Positions 36,494-44,349 of a DNA stretch of 64,000 bases are shown here, one piece after another. Position 1 is the stretch's first letter, and each line of letters opens with the position of its first letter. Source of the DNA: Oceanibium sediminis (lineage in GTDB: Bacteria > Pseudomonadota > Alphaproteobacteria > Rhodobacterales > Rhodobacteraceae); the NCBI RefSeq assembly GCF_003265325.1, contig NZ_QGNX01000002.1, forward strand, positions 186,001 through 250,000. Direction: 5' to 3'. The notes beneath the pieces were generated by a model that did no database searches, had not been told where the DNA came from, and worked only from the letters and a program-made list of their open reading frames with translations. The position numbers were made by a program, and so were the translations under genes.

Positions 36494-36527
36494 TGAAAAG
36501 AAAAGATGCGCGCCGTTTCCGGCGCGC
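36494..36527 (-). terminator. Rho-independent terminator of the 5'-nucleotidase gene
   Basis: On the minus strand GCGCGCCG-GAAA-CGGCGCGC (8-bp stem, GNRA-type tetraloop) is followed by ATCTTTTCTTTTC. It lies 27 bases after the 5'-nucleotidase stop. Best intrinsic terminator in the window. Confidence 0.9.
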
Positions 36528-36553
36528 ACCGCGATACTCTCCGGGCCGGGGCC

Positions 36554-38131
36554 TTACTCGACCTCGGTGATCCGGCCAGCCACGAAGGGCGTGTAGGGCA
36601 GGTTCGCGGCCAGGTATTCCGCCAGCACATCGGCCACGTCGGGGCCGAAGTCATAGGCGTTCTCTGCATTCACGAACATGGAGTAACCGTCGCCGCCGCT
36701 ACGCACGAAGTTGTTGGACACCACCCCATAGGTCGCCTCAGGATCGATCGGCTCGTAGGAACCGTCAACTTCGACCATGGCTTCGGTGATGCGGCTGCCG
36801 GGCTCCGCGCTCTTGGACCATGTGTACTTCATGCCGGCAACCTGCGCGAAACGCCCGGCGCCATCCTCGACCTGGCTGACGCTGTTTTCCAGCGCGGCGA
36901 GCAGCTGCTCACCGGTGACCTGGAAGGTGGACAGCGTGTTCTGGAACGGCAGCACGGTCAGCACTTCGCCCATCGTCACCTCACCCGCGTCGATGGAGGC
37001 GCGCAAACCGCCGGAGTTGGCGATAGCCACCTGGATGCCCTGATCGCGCACACGCTCAAGCATAGCGTCGGCGACAAGGTTGCCCATCTCGCATTCCATC
37101 GCCCGGCAAACCGCGCGGTCCCCTTCCACCGGAGCGGCGGTTTCGGCGACGACCTTGTTGCGGATTTCGTCCAGCGGCACGGCCAGTTCGGCGACGCGCG
37201 CGACGGTGGACTCGTCCTCGACAACGGTGCCGTCCATGATGATCGGCTCACCGACCGCCTCGGTGATCACGCCGTTGTCGTCGAAGGTGACGTTCAGCTC
37301 ACCCAGGAACTTGCCGTAGGCATAGGCCTGCACGATCGCGGTGGTGCCGACCATCGTCGGATAGGGGCCCTTCGCGCCCTCGATCGTGTTGGACAGAAGC
37401 GAGTTGTCGTGCCCGCCGACGATGATGTCCACCGCCGGAACGGCCGCGGCGACCGCCTGGTCGACGTTGTAGCCCGAGTGGCTGAGCACGATGATCTTGT
37501 TGACGCCGGCTTCCTCCAGCTTCTGCACCTCGCCCGCGACGGCATCGGCGGGATCGGTGAAGATCACGTTCTTGCCGGGGCTTGCCAGCTCATCGGTGTT
37601 CTGCGGAGTCAGGCCGATCAGGCCCAGCTTTTCGCCGCCACGCTCGATGATGGTGGACTTCGCCAGCTTGTCCGCCAGCAGGGGCTCACCCGAGAAATCG
37701 GCGTTGGACATCAGCACGGGGAAATTCACGGCATCCATGAAGCCGCGCAGCACCTCGGGCCCGTCATCGAACTCGTGGTTGCCCACGGTCATCGCGTCGT
37801 AGCCCATCTTGTTCATCATCTCGGCCGCGGCCTTGCCCTTGTAATAGGTATAAAACAGCGTGCCCTGGAACTGGTCGCCCCCATCGACGAGGATGTAGTT
37901 GTTGGTGCGCGCTTTGGCCTCTTCGACCGCGGTCACGAGGCGGGCGGAGCCGCCGAAGCATTCCCCGGCGGTGTTGTCCTCGGAGGAACATCCGCTGTCA
38001 TACTTGCTGATCGGTTCGAAACGGGCGTGGAAGTCGTTCGTGTGCAGGACGGTGAGGCTGTAGTCGGCGAAAGCGGGCGCCGCTGTCATGGCCAGCACGG
38101 AGCCTGCCGAAAGCAGAGTGCGAAGTGTCAT
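36554..38131 (-). CDS. Secreted 5'-nucleotidase / UDP-sugar hydrolase family enzyme
   Basis: Periplasmic metallophosphoesterase that removes phosphate from nucleotides. 525 residues: signal peptide MTLRTLLSAGSVLAMTAAPAFA, then metal motifs LHTNDFHARF, VDGGDQFQGTLFY, TVGNHEFDDG and VLSHSGYN...IIVGGHDNSL; the C-terminal domain has ANSGGLRASIDAGEV and VSNNFVRSGGDGYSMF, which bind the base. Lets the cell take up phosphate and nucleosides. Own terminator downstream. Confidence 0.92.
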   Translation of the reverse strand: MTLRTLLSAGSVLAMTAAPAFADYSLTVLHTNDFHARFEPISKYDSGCSSEDNTAGECFGGSARLVTAVEEAKARTNNYILVDGGDQFQGTLFYTYYKGKAAAEMMNKMGYDAMTVGNHEFDDGPEVLRGFMDAVNFPVLMSNADFSGEPLLADKLAKSTIIERGGEKLGLIGLTPQNTDELASPGKNVIFTDPADAVAGEVQKLEEAGVNKIIVLSHSGYNVDQAVAAAVPAVDIIVGGHDNSLLSNTIEGAKGPYPTMVGTTAIVQAYAYGKFLGELNVTFDDNGVITEAVGEPIIMDGTVVEDESTVARVAELAVPLDEIRNKVVAETAAPVEGDRAVCRAMECEMGNLVADAMLERVRDQGIQVAIANSGGLRASIDAGEVTMGEVLTVLPFQNTLSTFQVTGEQLLAALENSVSQVEDGAGRFAQVAGMKYTWSKSAEPGSRITEAMVEVDGSYEPIDPEATYGVVSNNFVRSGGDGYSMFVNAENAYDFGPDVADVLAEYLAANLPYTPFVAGRITEVE

Positions 38132-38216
38132 TGTTCTGATTCCCTAAATTGGACAATGGGGTCATGGTACTTCGGATGCGCGTATTGTCACGGGGTTAAG
38201 GGTTCGCGGTGTGACG

Positions 38217-38732
38217 TCAGCCCGGGGGCGCCTCGACCAGGCCGCGCAGGCGGATCGCGGCGGAGGTGTTGGTCAGGTTCACACGCTCCACCTCTGCGGC
38301 GAGCGCACCCTCGGGGTGGATGTCGCGCAGCGCGCGGGCGATTTCGGCGGGCACATAGCCGATGTGCCAGCCCGGCCCGTCCGCCCCCTCGGCCCCGACG
38401 TGGCCGTGTACTTCCAGCGCGACCGCATCCGGCGCGCCGGGCGCGCGCAGGATCACCACCCCGAACGGCGCGCCTTCCTGCGCCGCCTCGAGCGCGGCAA
38501 TGCCGAACGCCTGCGCCGCCGGCAGGTGCGAGCTGGTGCCCGCAACCGCAAAGCTCGGCTCCTTCAGGGCCCAGGATCGCCAGTGCCCCGGCGGGGCATT
38601 GGGCGGCAGCCCGCGGCGCAGCCGCGCGCGGGACATCGGCTTTCCGCGCCGGCCCATCGGCCGCTTGCGGGTGGAGATCACCGCCGCAAGCCCGCCCGCC
38701 ACCAGCAGGACGATCAGAAGGTAGTCCATCAT
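38217..38732 (-). CDS. Membrane-anchored HIRAN-like domain protein
   Basis: 171 residues. N-terminal helix at about 3-20 (DYLLIVLLVAGGLAAVIS), then a strongly basic linker (TRKRPMGRRGKPMSRARLRR), then a domain from about 58 to 168. That domain has EPSFAVAGTSSH, APDAVALEVHGH-like DAVALEV and GWHIGYVPAEIARAL (121-135), which match the general HIRAN pattern (a DNA-binding fold in helicases and nucleases). The match is by eye and moderate. Start at the first of two ATGs at 38732. A HIRAN domain on a membrane anchor is unusual. Confidence 0.55.
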   Translation of the reverse strand: MMDYLLIVLLVAGGLAAVISTRKRPMGRRGKPMSRARLRRGLPPNAPPGHWRSWALKEPSFAVAGTSSHLPAAQAFGIAALEAAQEGAPFGVVILRAPGAPDAVALEVHGHVGAEGADGPGWHIGYVPAEIARALRDIHPEGALAAEVERVNLTNTSAAIRLRGLVEAPPG

Positions 38733-38939
38733 CGCGTTTCCAAACAGTAGCCCCTGCAACAGGCTAGCGCCGGGCCGGGGCGGATGTCACCCTTTCGCCG
38801 CGCCGCCCCCGGCGCGCAGGCGGCGCCATGGGGGACAATCCCGCAAGGGTCGCGACGTTTTGACAGGAAAAGCCCACTGGACCGACACCATTCGCGGCTG
38901 TAGCAGGGATTATCAATACAACTTAAGAAAGAATATATA

Positions 38940-39389
38940 TTGAAACTTGCATCTTTTAAGCCCGCGGTACTTCTGTCCGCGGCCCTCGCCATTTCTGCCT
39001 GTACCAGCGCAATCGTGTCCTCTTCCACCGGCTCCGAGCCGATCACCCGGGATTACCTCGGCGTCAAGCAGACCTGGGAACGCTCCGACTCCGAAACGCT
39101 GCTGCTCTACACCGTGAGAGAGCGCGACGGCGCGGTCGAGATCTGCGGCGCGATCGGGACCGACGGCATCAATATCTTGCGGGACCTCGAACCGCGGATT
39201 CTGGGGCGCAGCAGCCTGTCCCTGAACGGCACGCTGATCGCCAACGACCTGCGATTCTTCAAGCGCCTGAATACCCTCGATACCACGGCGCCGAAGGCCA
39301 ATTGCGCCCAGATGGGCGTGCCCTGGAAGCCCGAGTTCGAGACGGCGGTGCCGAAGCTTTCCATGCGGGGCGGCACGTTCGAAGTCTGA
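38940..39389 (+). CDS. Small lipoprotein of unknown function
   Basis: 149 residues starting at TTG (MKLASFKPAVLLSAALAISA then C): signal peptide with lipobox LAISAC. AAGAAAG lies upstream in an AT-rich leader (38920-38940). The mature part has ETLLLYTVRERDGAVEICGA and two later hydrophilic segments with single cysteines. No family recognised. Monocistronic, ending in a hairpin shared with the convergent gene. Confidence 0.65.
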   Translation: MKLASFKPAVLLSAALAISACTSAIVSSSTGSEPITRDYLGVKQTWERSDSETLLLYTVRERDGAVEICGAIGTDGINILRDLEPRILGRSSLSLNGTLIANDLRFFKRLNTLDTTAPKANCAQMGVPWKPEFETAVPKLSMRGGTFEV

Positions 39390-39398
39390 GTCCCTGAC

Positions 39399-39429
39399 GG
39401 GACCGGCCACCGCCCCGGCGGCCGGTCCC
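39399..39429. terminator. Bidirectional hairpin between convergent genes
   Basis: GGGACCGGCC (39399-39408) and GGCCGGTCCC (39420-39429) form a perfect 10-bp stem with an 11-base loop in the 56-base gap between the lipoprotein and phytase-like genes. Downstream T content is low on both sides. Confidence 0.6.
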
Positions 39430-39445
39430 CTAGTCAAATTCGCGA

Positions 39446-41608
39446 TTACATCCGGCCTATCGACCAGAACAGCGTCTCGCCCGAATGGTCGTCCACGCCG
39501 TCGTTGTCGGTCACGGCGTAGCCGGTACCCTCAACATCGATGGCGAAGCCTTCCACCTTGTCCTGCACGTAGCCGTTGTAGCTGGCCAGGTCCGGCAGAA
39601 GATCGCGCACCAGTTCCTTGCTGACCACGGGCAGGTCCCCGCCGAGGTCCGCCGGGGTCATCCCGGACAGCGGCACGCGGTACAGTTTCTTGGTCCGTGC
39701 CGCCGCGCCGATCTGGTTGTCACGCTCGACGATGTAGACGTGATCGCCATGGGCCGTGATCCCGGACAGGCCGATCCAGCCAGCCTCCGGTGTGTCCTTG
39801 GGGTAGTGGACAGCGCCCCAGGCCCCGGTTTCGGTGTTGTAGCTGACCAGCTTCACGTGATCGGCGGGATCGTCCGCCCATTCGCGCTGGATCGCGATCC
39901 ACAGCGTGTCGCCCACCATGGTGATCCCCTCGGCCCCGAACCGGCGCTCGACCGCCAGAAGCTCGGGCGGGAAGGCCACTTCCTCCTCGATCACGCCATC
40001 CGCGTCGACACGGTAGAGGGCGTGCGGGACCAGCCGGTCCGTGCGCCCTTCCGAGGCGAGCCAGAAGCCCCCGTCCGGAAGCGCGACGATCCCCTCCAGA
40101 TCCAGCTTCTGCGCCGGGGCGCCGTCCCGCGTCACGTCGCGGTAGCCGATGATCCGGGCGGGGGTGGCGGTGGCGTCGATCTCGTAGATGCGGGGCTGAA
40201 GCGCCATGAAGCTGTCGTTCACCGCGTAGAGCCTGCCCGCCTGTTCGGGGTGCGCAGCGAGGCCCGACAGCGCGTTGAAGCCGACAAGCTCGTCCATGCC
40301 TTCGGTGGTGATCGTGGGATAGACCGGCGCCGCGTCGCCATAGGTATAGATCATCACATGCGCGCGAACGCCGCCGTCCTCGCCCAGGTCCGCCTCGTTC
40401 GCGGTGACCAGCAGGTTGCGGCCCGGCAGGGGCAGGATGCCTTCGGGCGCGATCCCGGAGGGCAGCAGCTGGTGCAGACGCGGCGCGCCGTCCTCCATCG
40501 CGTAGACGCCGACGATCGATCCGCGCTCGGACCCGACAAAGACATACTGGACCCCGTCAAAGCGCCCGTCGGCGATCGACTCCGGCTCCACGCCCTTGTT
40601 GGCGGAACGGCCTTCGGGATAGTGGCCGATGCGGATCAGGGCTTCCTCGAAGCTGGTGCCGCTTTCGTAGATTTCCGTGCCGTCCTTGCCGAAGATCGTC
40701 CAGCCGCGCGCGCCGCCGGTGTAGTCGCCCTCATTGGCCATGGCGAAGCGGTTGCGGTTCAGCCAGGCGACGGAATCAGGCTCACGCAGACGGCCGGGCT
40801 GCGCGCTGTCGAAGCGGAACGCGCCCTCTTCCGCCACGTCGATCCCGGCCAGGTCCACCGCGCCCGCCGGGAAATGCGCCAGCACCTCGCCCGCCGCGGA
40901 CAGCACGGCGATGTGGTTGTTTTCCTGAAGCGTCACGACGATTTCGCCGTCGGCGTTGACGTCGACGAACTCCGGCTCCGGGTCATCCGGGGCGATATCG
41001 GCCAGCCCGGTCAGGTCTGCGACGATCATCGCGTCGCAATCCAGGCGCCCGTCCGAGAGCGGGACGATGGTCACATTGCCGGCGGGCATCTGCGGGATCA
41101 TCCCGTCGTTCAGATCCTCGTCACGCTCATTCTCGATCGCGACGGCGATGAAGGCGCCGCCGGGCGCGGCGGCGATGCTGTCGGGCTGACCGCCGAGGTC
41201 GCAGCGGCCCAGTTCCGCGCGGCTGTCCACGTCGACGGCCAGCAGGTGGCCCGACGGCGCGGTGTAGCTTTCAGAGGTGTTCACCCCGACAAAGGCCGTC
41301 CGCCGGATCACATCGACGGAGGTCGGCTCCCCCTCCAGCGCCAGCGTGCCGCCGGGCAACGGGTTCGCCGGGTCCGCGATATCCACGAAGCCGAGCACCC
41401 CGAGCGGGCTGTCGGTATAGACGAGCGTCATGCCGTCACCGGTCGCGGCGATGATCTCGGGCGAGGTTTCGCGCGTGCGATCCTGCCCCTCGGCCATGTT
41501 CTCGGGGGTCGCGAAGGACGCGATCCGGTTGAAATAGCCCTCCGCTTGCGCGGGGGCTACGGCGGCCAGGGTGATCAGCGCCGTGCCCGAAAGCAGAAGT
41601 CGTTGCAT
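39446..41608 (-). CDS. Secreted two-part beta-propeller protein, esterase-like/phytase-like
   Basis: 720 residues with a signal peptide (MQRLLLSGTALITLAAVAPA). The first part (to about 420) has WD/NHL-like blades (GMTLVYTDSPLGVLGFVDIA, LQENNHIAVLSAAGEVLAHF, YVFVGSERGSIVGVYAM), like choice-of-anchor or alkaline phosphatase-type propellers. The second (about 430-710) resembles the esterase-like activity of phytase domain (LDLEGIVALPDGGFWLASEG, EGITMVGDTLWIAIQREW, YVQDKVEGFAIDVEGTGYAV). Start at 41608 has GAGGAGG five bases upstream. Possibly hydrolyses phosphate esters at the surface; inference only. Confidence 0.75.
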   Translation of the reverse strand: MQRLLLSGTALITLAAVAPAQAEGYFNRIASFATPENMAEGQDRTRETSPEIIAATGDGMTLVYTDSPLGVLGFVDIADPANPLPGGTLALEGEPTSVDVIRRTAFVGVNTSESYTAPSGHLLAVDVDSRAELGRCDLGGQPDSIAAAPGGAFIAVAIENERDEDLNDGMIPQMPAGNVTIVPLSDGRLDCDAMIVADLTGLADIAPDDPEPEFVDVNADGEIVVTLQENNHIAVLSAAGEVLAHFPAGAVDLAGIDVAEEGAFRFDSAQPGRLREPDSVAWLNRNRFAMANEGDYTGGARGWTIFGKDGTEIYESGTSFEEALIRIGHYPEGRSANKGVEPESIADGRFDGVQYVFVGSERGSIVGVYAMEDGAPRLHQLLPSGIAPEGILPLPGRNLLVTANEADLGEDGGVRAHVMIYTYGDAAPVYPTITTEGMDELVGFNALSGLAAHPEQAGRLYAVNDSFMALQPRIYEIDATATPARIIGYRDVTRDGAPAQKLDLEGIVALPDGGFWLASEGRTDRLVPHALYRVDADGVIEEEVAFPPELLAVERRFGAEGITMVGDTLWIAIQREWADDPADHVKLVSYNTETGAWGAVHYPKDTPEAGWIGLSGITAHGDHVYIVERDNQIGAAARTKKLYRVPLSGMTPADLGGDLPVVSKELVRDLLPDLASYNGYVQDKVEGFAIDVEGTGYAVTDNDGVDDHSGETLFWSIGRM

Positions 41609-41750
41609 GAATGCCTCCTCGTTCATCAAGGTCGCCTCGCTAGCAGGGTTTCGTGACAACCGCGCGACAGCGAAACGCCGATTGACCCGGCGAAGTGCGC
41701 GGCCCTATCGTCGCCTATCCGCCCTGACCCGAGCCAAGGAACGCCCCGTC

Positions 41751-43130
41751 ATGAACACCCCGCTGACGAACACCCAGACCCGCGACGTGGAGGCCCTGCT
41801 CCACCCCTACACCAACGCCGTCGCCCTGCGGCAAACCGGCCCGCACATCATGGAGCGCGGCAAGGGCGTGCGCGTGTTCGACGACCAGGGCCGCAGCTTC
41901 ATCGAGGGTATGGCCGGGCTCTGGTGCTGCGGTCTCGGCTTTTCGGACGAGGAACTGGTCGAAGCGGCGAAGGAGCAGCTGGACAAGCTGCCCTACATGC
42001 ACCTGTTCGGCGGACGCAGCCATGAACCGGCCGTGGAACTGGCCGAGAAGATCAAGGAAATCAGCCCCGGCAACATGGCGCGGGTGTTCTACCAGTCCTC
42101 GGGGTCGGAGGCGAACGAAACGCAGGTGAAGTTGCAGTGGTACTACAACAACGCCCGCGGCTTGCCCCAGAAGAAGAAGATCATTTCCCGCATCAAGGCC
42201 TATCACGGGGTGACCATCGTGTCCGGCTCGCTGACGGGGCTGCCCTACAACCACAAGGACTTCGACCTGCCGGTGGACCGGATCCGGCACACCTCCTCGC
42301 CCCATTTCTGGAAAGAGGCGGAGGACGGCATGAGCGAGGCCGAGTTCACCGCCCGCCTGGTGGCCGACCTGGAGCGGCTGATCGAGGTCGAGGGCCCCGA
42401 AACCATCGCCGCGATGATCGCCGAGCCGGTGATGGGCGCGGGCGGCGTGATCGTCCCGCCCGAGGGGTATTTCCCCGCGATACAGGCGGTGCTGGACCGG
42501 CACGATATCGCGCTGATCTCGGACGAGGTGATCTGCGGCTTCGGGCGCACCGGCAACTGGTTCGGGGCCGAGACCTTCGGGATGCGCCCGCGCGCGATGT
42601 CCATGGCGAAGCAGCTGACCGGGGGCTTCGCGCCCCTCTCGGCGGTGGCGATGGACCAGGACATGGCCGAAACGATCGAGGCCCACACCGGCCAGCTCGG
42701 CGTCTTTGGCCACGGGTTCACCTACGGCGGGCATCCGCTGGGCTGCGCGGTGGGCATCAAGGCGATCGAGATCTACCAGAAGCGCGACATCCTCGGGCAG
42801 GTGCGCCGGCTGGAGCCGGTCTTCGCGCGGCTTCTGCAGGCGGCGGCAGAGCACCCGCTGGTCGGAGAGGCCCGCGCCTCCGGCCTGATGGGCGGGCTGG
42901 AACTGGCCCCGCCGGGCAAGAAGGGGTTCGCCCAGCCCGGCAAGGTCGCCCCGCGCCTCAGCCAGGAGTTGCTGGAGCGTGGCGTGATCCTGCGCCCCAT
43001 CGGCGACACGCTGGCGCTGTGCCCGCCGATGATCATCACCGAGGACGAGCTTCAGGAAATGTTCGCCCCCATGCAGGACGCCCTTGACGCCACCATGGCC
43101 TGGGCGAAGGCGGAAGGACACCTGGACTGA
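41751..43130 (+). CDS. Class III PLP-dependent omega-aminotransferase
   Basis: 459 residues. Transfers amino groups from amines or omega-amino acids to pyruvate or similar ketoacids. Motifs: GKGVRVFDDQGRSFIEGMAG, LWCCGLGFSDEELVEAA, YQSSGSEANETQVKLQW, ISDEVICGFGRTGNWFG (PLP-binding Asp) and MSMAKQLTGGFAPLSAVAM (catalytic Lys). The LWC and FGRTGNWFG stretches resemble roseobacter omega-transaminases. Substrate among putrescine, beta-alanine, taurine or others is not decided. Start at 41751 (MNTPLTNTQT); divergent from the phytase-like gene, with 142 bases between. Confidence 0.88.
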   Translation: MNTPLTNTQTRDVEALLHPYTNAVALRQTGPHIMERGKGVRVFDDQGRSFIEGMAGLWCCGLGFSDEELVEAAKEQLDKLPYMHLFGGRSHEPAVELAEKIKEISPGNMARVFYQSSGSEANETQVKLQWYYNNARGLPQKKKIISRIKAYHGVTIVSGSLTGLPYNHKDFDLPVDRIRHTSSPHFWKEAEDGMSEAEFTARLVADLERLIEVEGPETIAAMIAEPVMGAGGVIVPPEGYFPAIQAVLDRHDIALISDEVICGFGRTGNWFGAETFGMRPRAMSMAKQLTGGFAPLSAVAMDQDMAETIEAHTGQLGVFGHGFTYGGHPLGCAVGIKAIEIYQKRDILGQVRRLEPVFARLLQAAAEHPLVGEARASGLMGGLELAPPGKKGFAQPGKVAPRLSQELLERGVILRPIGDTLALCPPMIITEDELQEMFAPMQDALDATMAWAKAEGHLD

Positions 43131-43144
43131 AGGCGGGCGAGGGA

Positions 43145-43198
43145 ACGGGCCTGCCGGCCCGTGCGCGCCGCGCGGGGGATATTTGAAGACTTTGGAAG
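43145..43198 (+). repeat. Intergenic element, copy A (hairpin plus conserved tail)
   Basis: Fifteen bases after the aminotransferase stop, ACGGGCC-TGCC-GGCCCGT forms a 7-bp hairpin (43145-43162), followed by a GC-rich spacer and a 24-base tail at 43175-43198 beginning GGGGATATTTGAAG and ending ACTTTGGAAG. The tail is 21/24 identical to copy B at 48172-48195 on the other strand, with the hairpin on the same side. Confidence 0.65.
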
Positions 43199-43228
43199 CC
43201 GGGCGGCCGCGTACCAGGCTTTCGGGCA

Positions 43229-43267
43229 CCGGGGACATTTCGCGATGTATTCGCGAGATGTTCCCGG
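43229..43267. repeat. Long inverted repeat upstream of the RTX gene
   Basis: GGGGACATTTCGCGA (43231-43245) and TCGCGAGATGTTCCC (43251-43265) pair with 13 of 15 matches around the 5-base loop TGTAT, and CC/GG extend the arms by two. It ends 26 bases before the -35 box of the RTX promoter, a place that fits an activator or repressor site, or a stop for upstream transcription. Confidence 0.7.
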
Positions 43268-43293
43268 CGGAACATACAAAAACCCCGGAATCA

Positions 43294-43322
43294 TTGATAA
43301 TATTGGCAAGACAGGATAGTAT
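43294..43322 (+). promoter_or_regulatory. Sigma-70-type promoter of the RTX gene
   Basis: TTGATA (43294-43299) and TAGTAT (43317-43322) are 17 bases apart in an AT-rich stretch, 5/6 and 4/6 to consensus. Start predicted near 43329, giving a leader of about 29 nt to the ATG at 43358. Confidence 0.55.
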
Positions 43323-43357
43323 CTACAAAAGTATCAGGGACAGATTCCGGGAAAACC

Positions 43358-44302
43358 ATGCCAAATCCGAACAAGCCGGACAACGGCGGCAGCAACAAGC
43401 CAGCCAAATCAGACGTGATATTGGGCACCGAAGGGAGCGACGGCGGCCTTTTCGATTTCTTCGGAACCTCCGGTGACGACACCATCGACGCCCTCGGCGG
43501 GGATGACATCATTGTCGCGACGCTCGGGAACGACAGTATCGACGGTGGCGACGGAACCGGCGATACGCTGATCTATGACCTTCTGTTTCCCGCCGACGAC
43601 ACTGACGGCGACGGCATCGCGGATTTTTCCGTCAGCCGGATAGAGAAGGGCAAGAACGTCACCTACGAGGTCAGCTACACCGTGGACGGCGTGACACAGA
43701 CAGACACCGTGAAGAACGTGGAGTACATCATCTTCTCGGACGGGACGGTGCTCGATACCGTCAACAACGTGCTCGATCCGGGCAATCCGCCGCCACCTCC
43801 GCCGCCCGCGCCGGGAACGATCACCTTCGACGCCGAGACGCCGATCAACTTCGCGTCCACCAACGGCACGCTCTATGACGCCTACCAGTCGCCCGACGGT
43901 TATATCATCACCCAGCAAACCTCTGCGACGAACGGGTATGAGGATGTCGGCGCCTTGGCCGATTACGATCCGAGCGATGCGGACTTCGAGTTCCGCGTGT
44001 TCACCGATGCCGATGGCACGACCCATGAGATGGCCGTGATCGGCAGCGCGCTGGGCGAAACCTTTTCGGTGACCAGCGTCGACCTGTCCGGACTGGAAGC
44101 AGGCGACGTGGTCGAGGTGTATTCTTACGGTTTCTTCGGCCCCAGCAGCGTGATCCTGAGCGTGACAGACGGCGATATCAGCAACGGTGTGCTGGACCTG
44201 ACCACGCTGGCCGGCTTTGACAGCACCGATATCCTGCAATTCAGCGTGGTCGCGGTGACAGCAGATACCGAGTTCTACGTCGACGACCTGGCCATCGCGT
44301 GA
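43358..44302 (+). CDS. Small secreted RTX-type calcium-binding protein
   Basis: 314 residues, acidic, no N-terminal signal peptide. RTX-like nonapeptides at about 36-66 (GTSGDDTIDALGGDDIIVAT, LGNDSIDGGDGTGDTL), a DxDxDG-like DDTDGDGIADF, then a run of seven prolines (about 144-150) and a second beta-rich domain (TFDAETPINFASTNGTLYDA onward) ending FYVDDLAIA. RTX proteins usually leave by type I secretion with a C-terminal signal, but here the repeats are N-terminal and no ABC exporter is nearby. Neighbourhood and promoter suggest monocistronic, regulated expression. Confidence 0.72.
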   Translation: MPNPNKPDNGGSNKPAKSDVILGTEGSDGGLFDFFGTSGDDTIDALGGDDIIVATLGNDSIDGGDGTGDTLIYDLLFPADDTDGDGIADFSVSRIEKGKNVTYEVSYTVDGVTQTDTVKNVEYIIFSDGTVLDTVNNVLDPGNPPPPPPPAPGTITFDAETPINFASTNGTLYDAYQSPDGYIITQQTSATNGYEDVGALADYDPSDADFEFRVFTDADGTTHEMAVIGSALGETFSVTSVDLSGLEAGDVVEVYSYGFFGPSSVILSVTDGDISNGVLDLTTLAGFDSTDILQFSVVAVTADTEFYVDDLAIA

Positions 44303-44321
44303 TTGGACGCTTTTAGCAAGT

Positions 44322-44349
44322 GGCCCCGGCCCCGCGCCGGGGCCTTATT
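44322..44349 (+). terminator. Terminator of the RTX gene
   Basis: GGCCCCGGC-CCCGC-GCCGGGGCC (9-bp stem, 44322-44344) is followed by TTATT. It abuts the stop codon of the convergent CoA-transferase gene and may serve both. Confidence 0.75.

Noticed and set aside
39485-41656. A 723-codon open frame on the plus strand
   Set aside because: Antisense shadow of the phytase-like gene, which has a signal peptide, a good ribosome site and family motifs. The plus frame has none.
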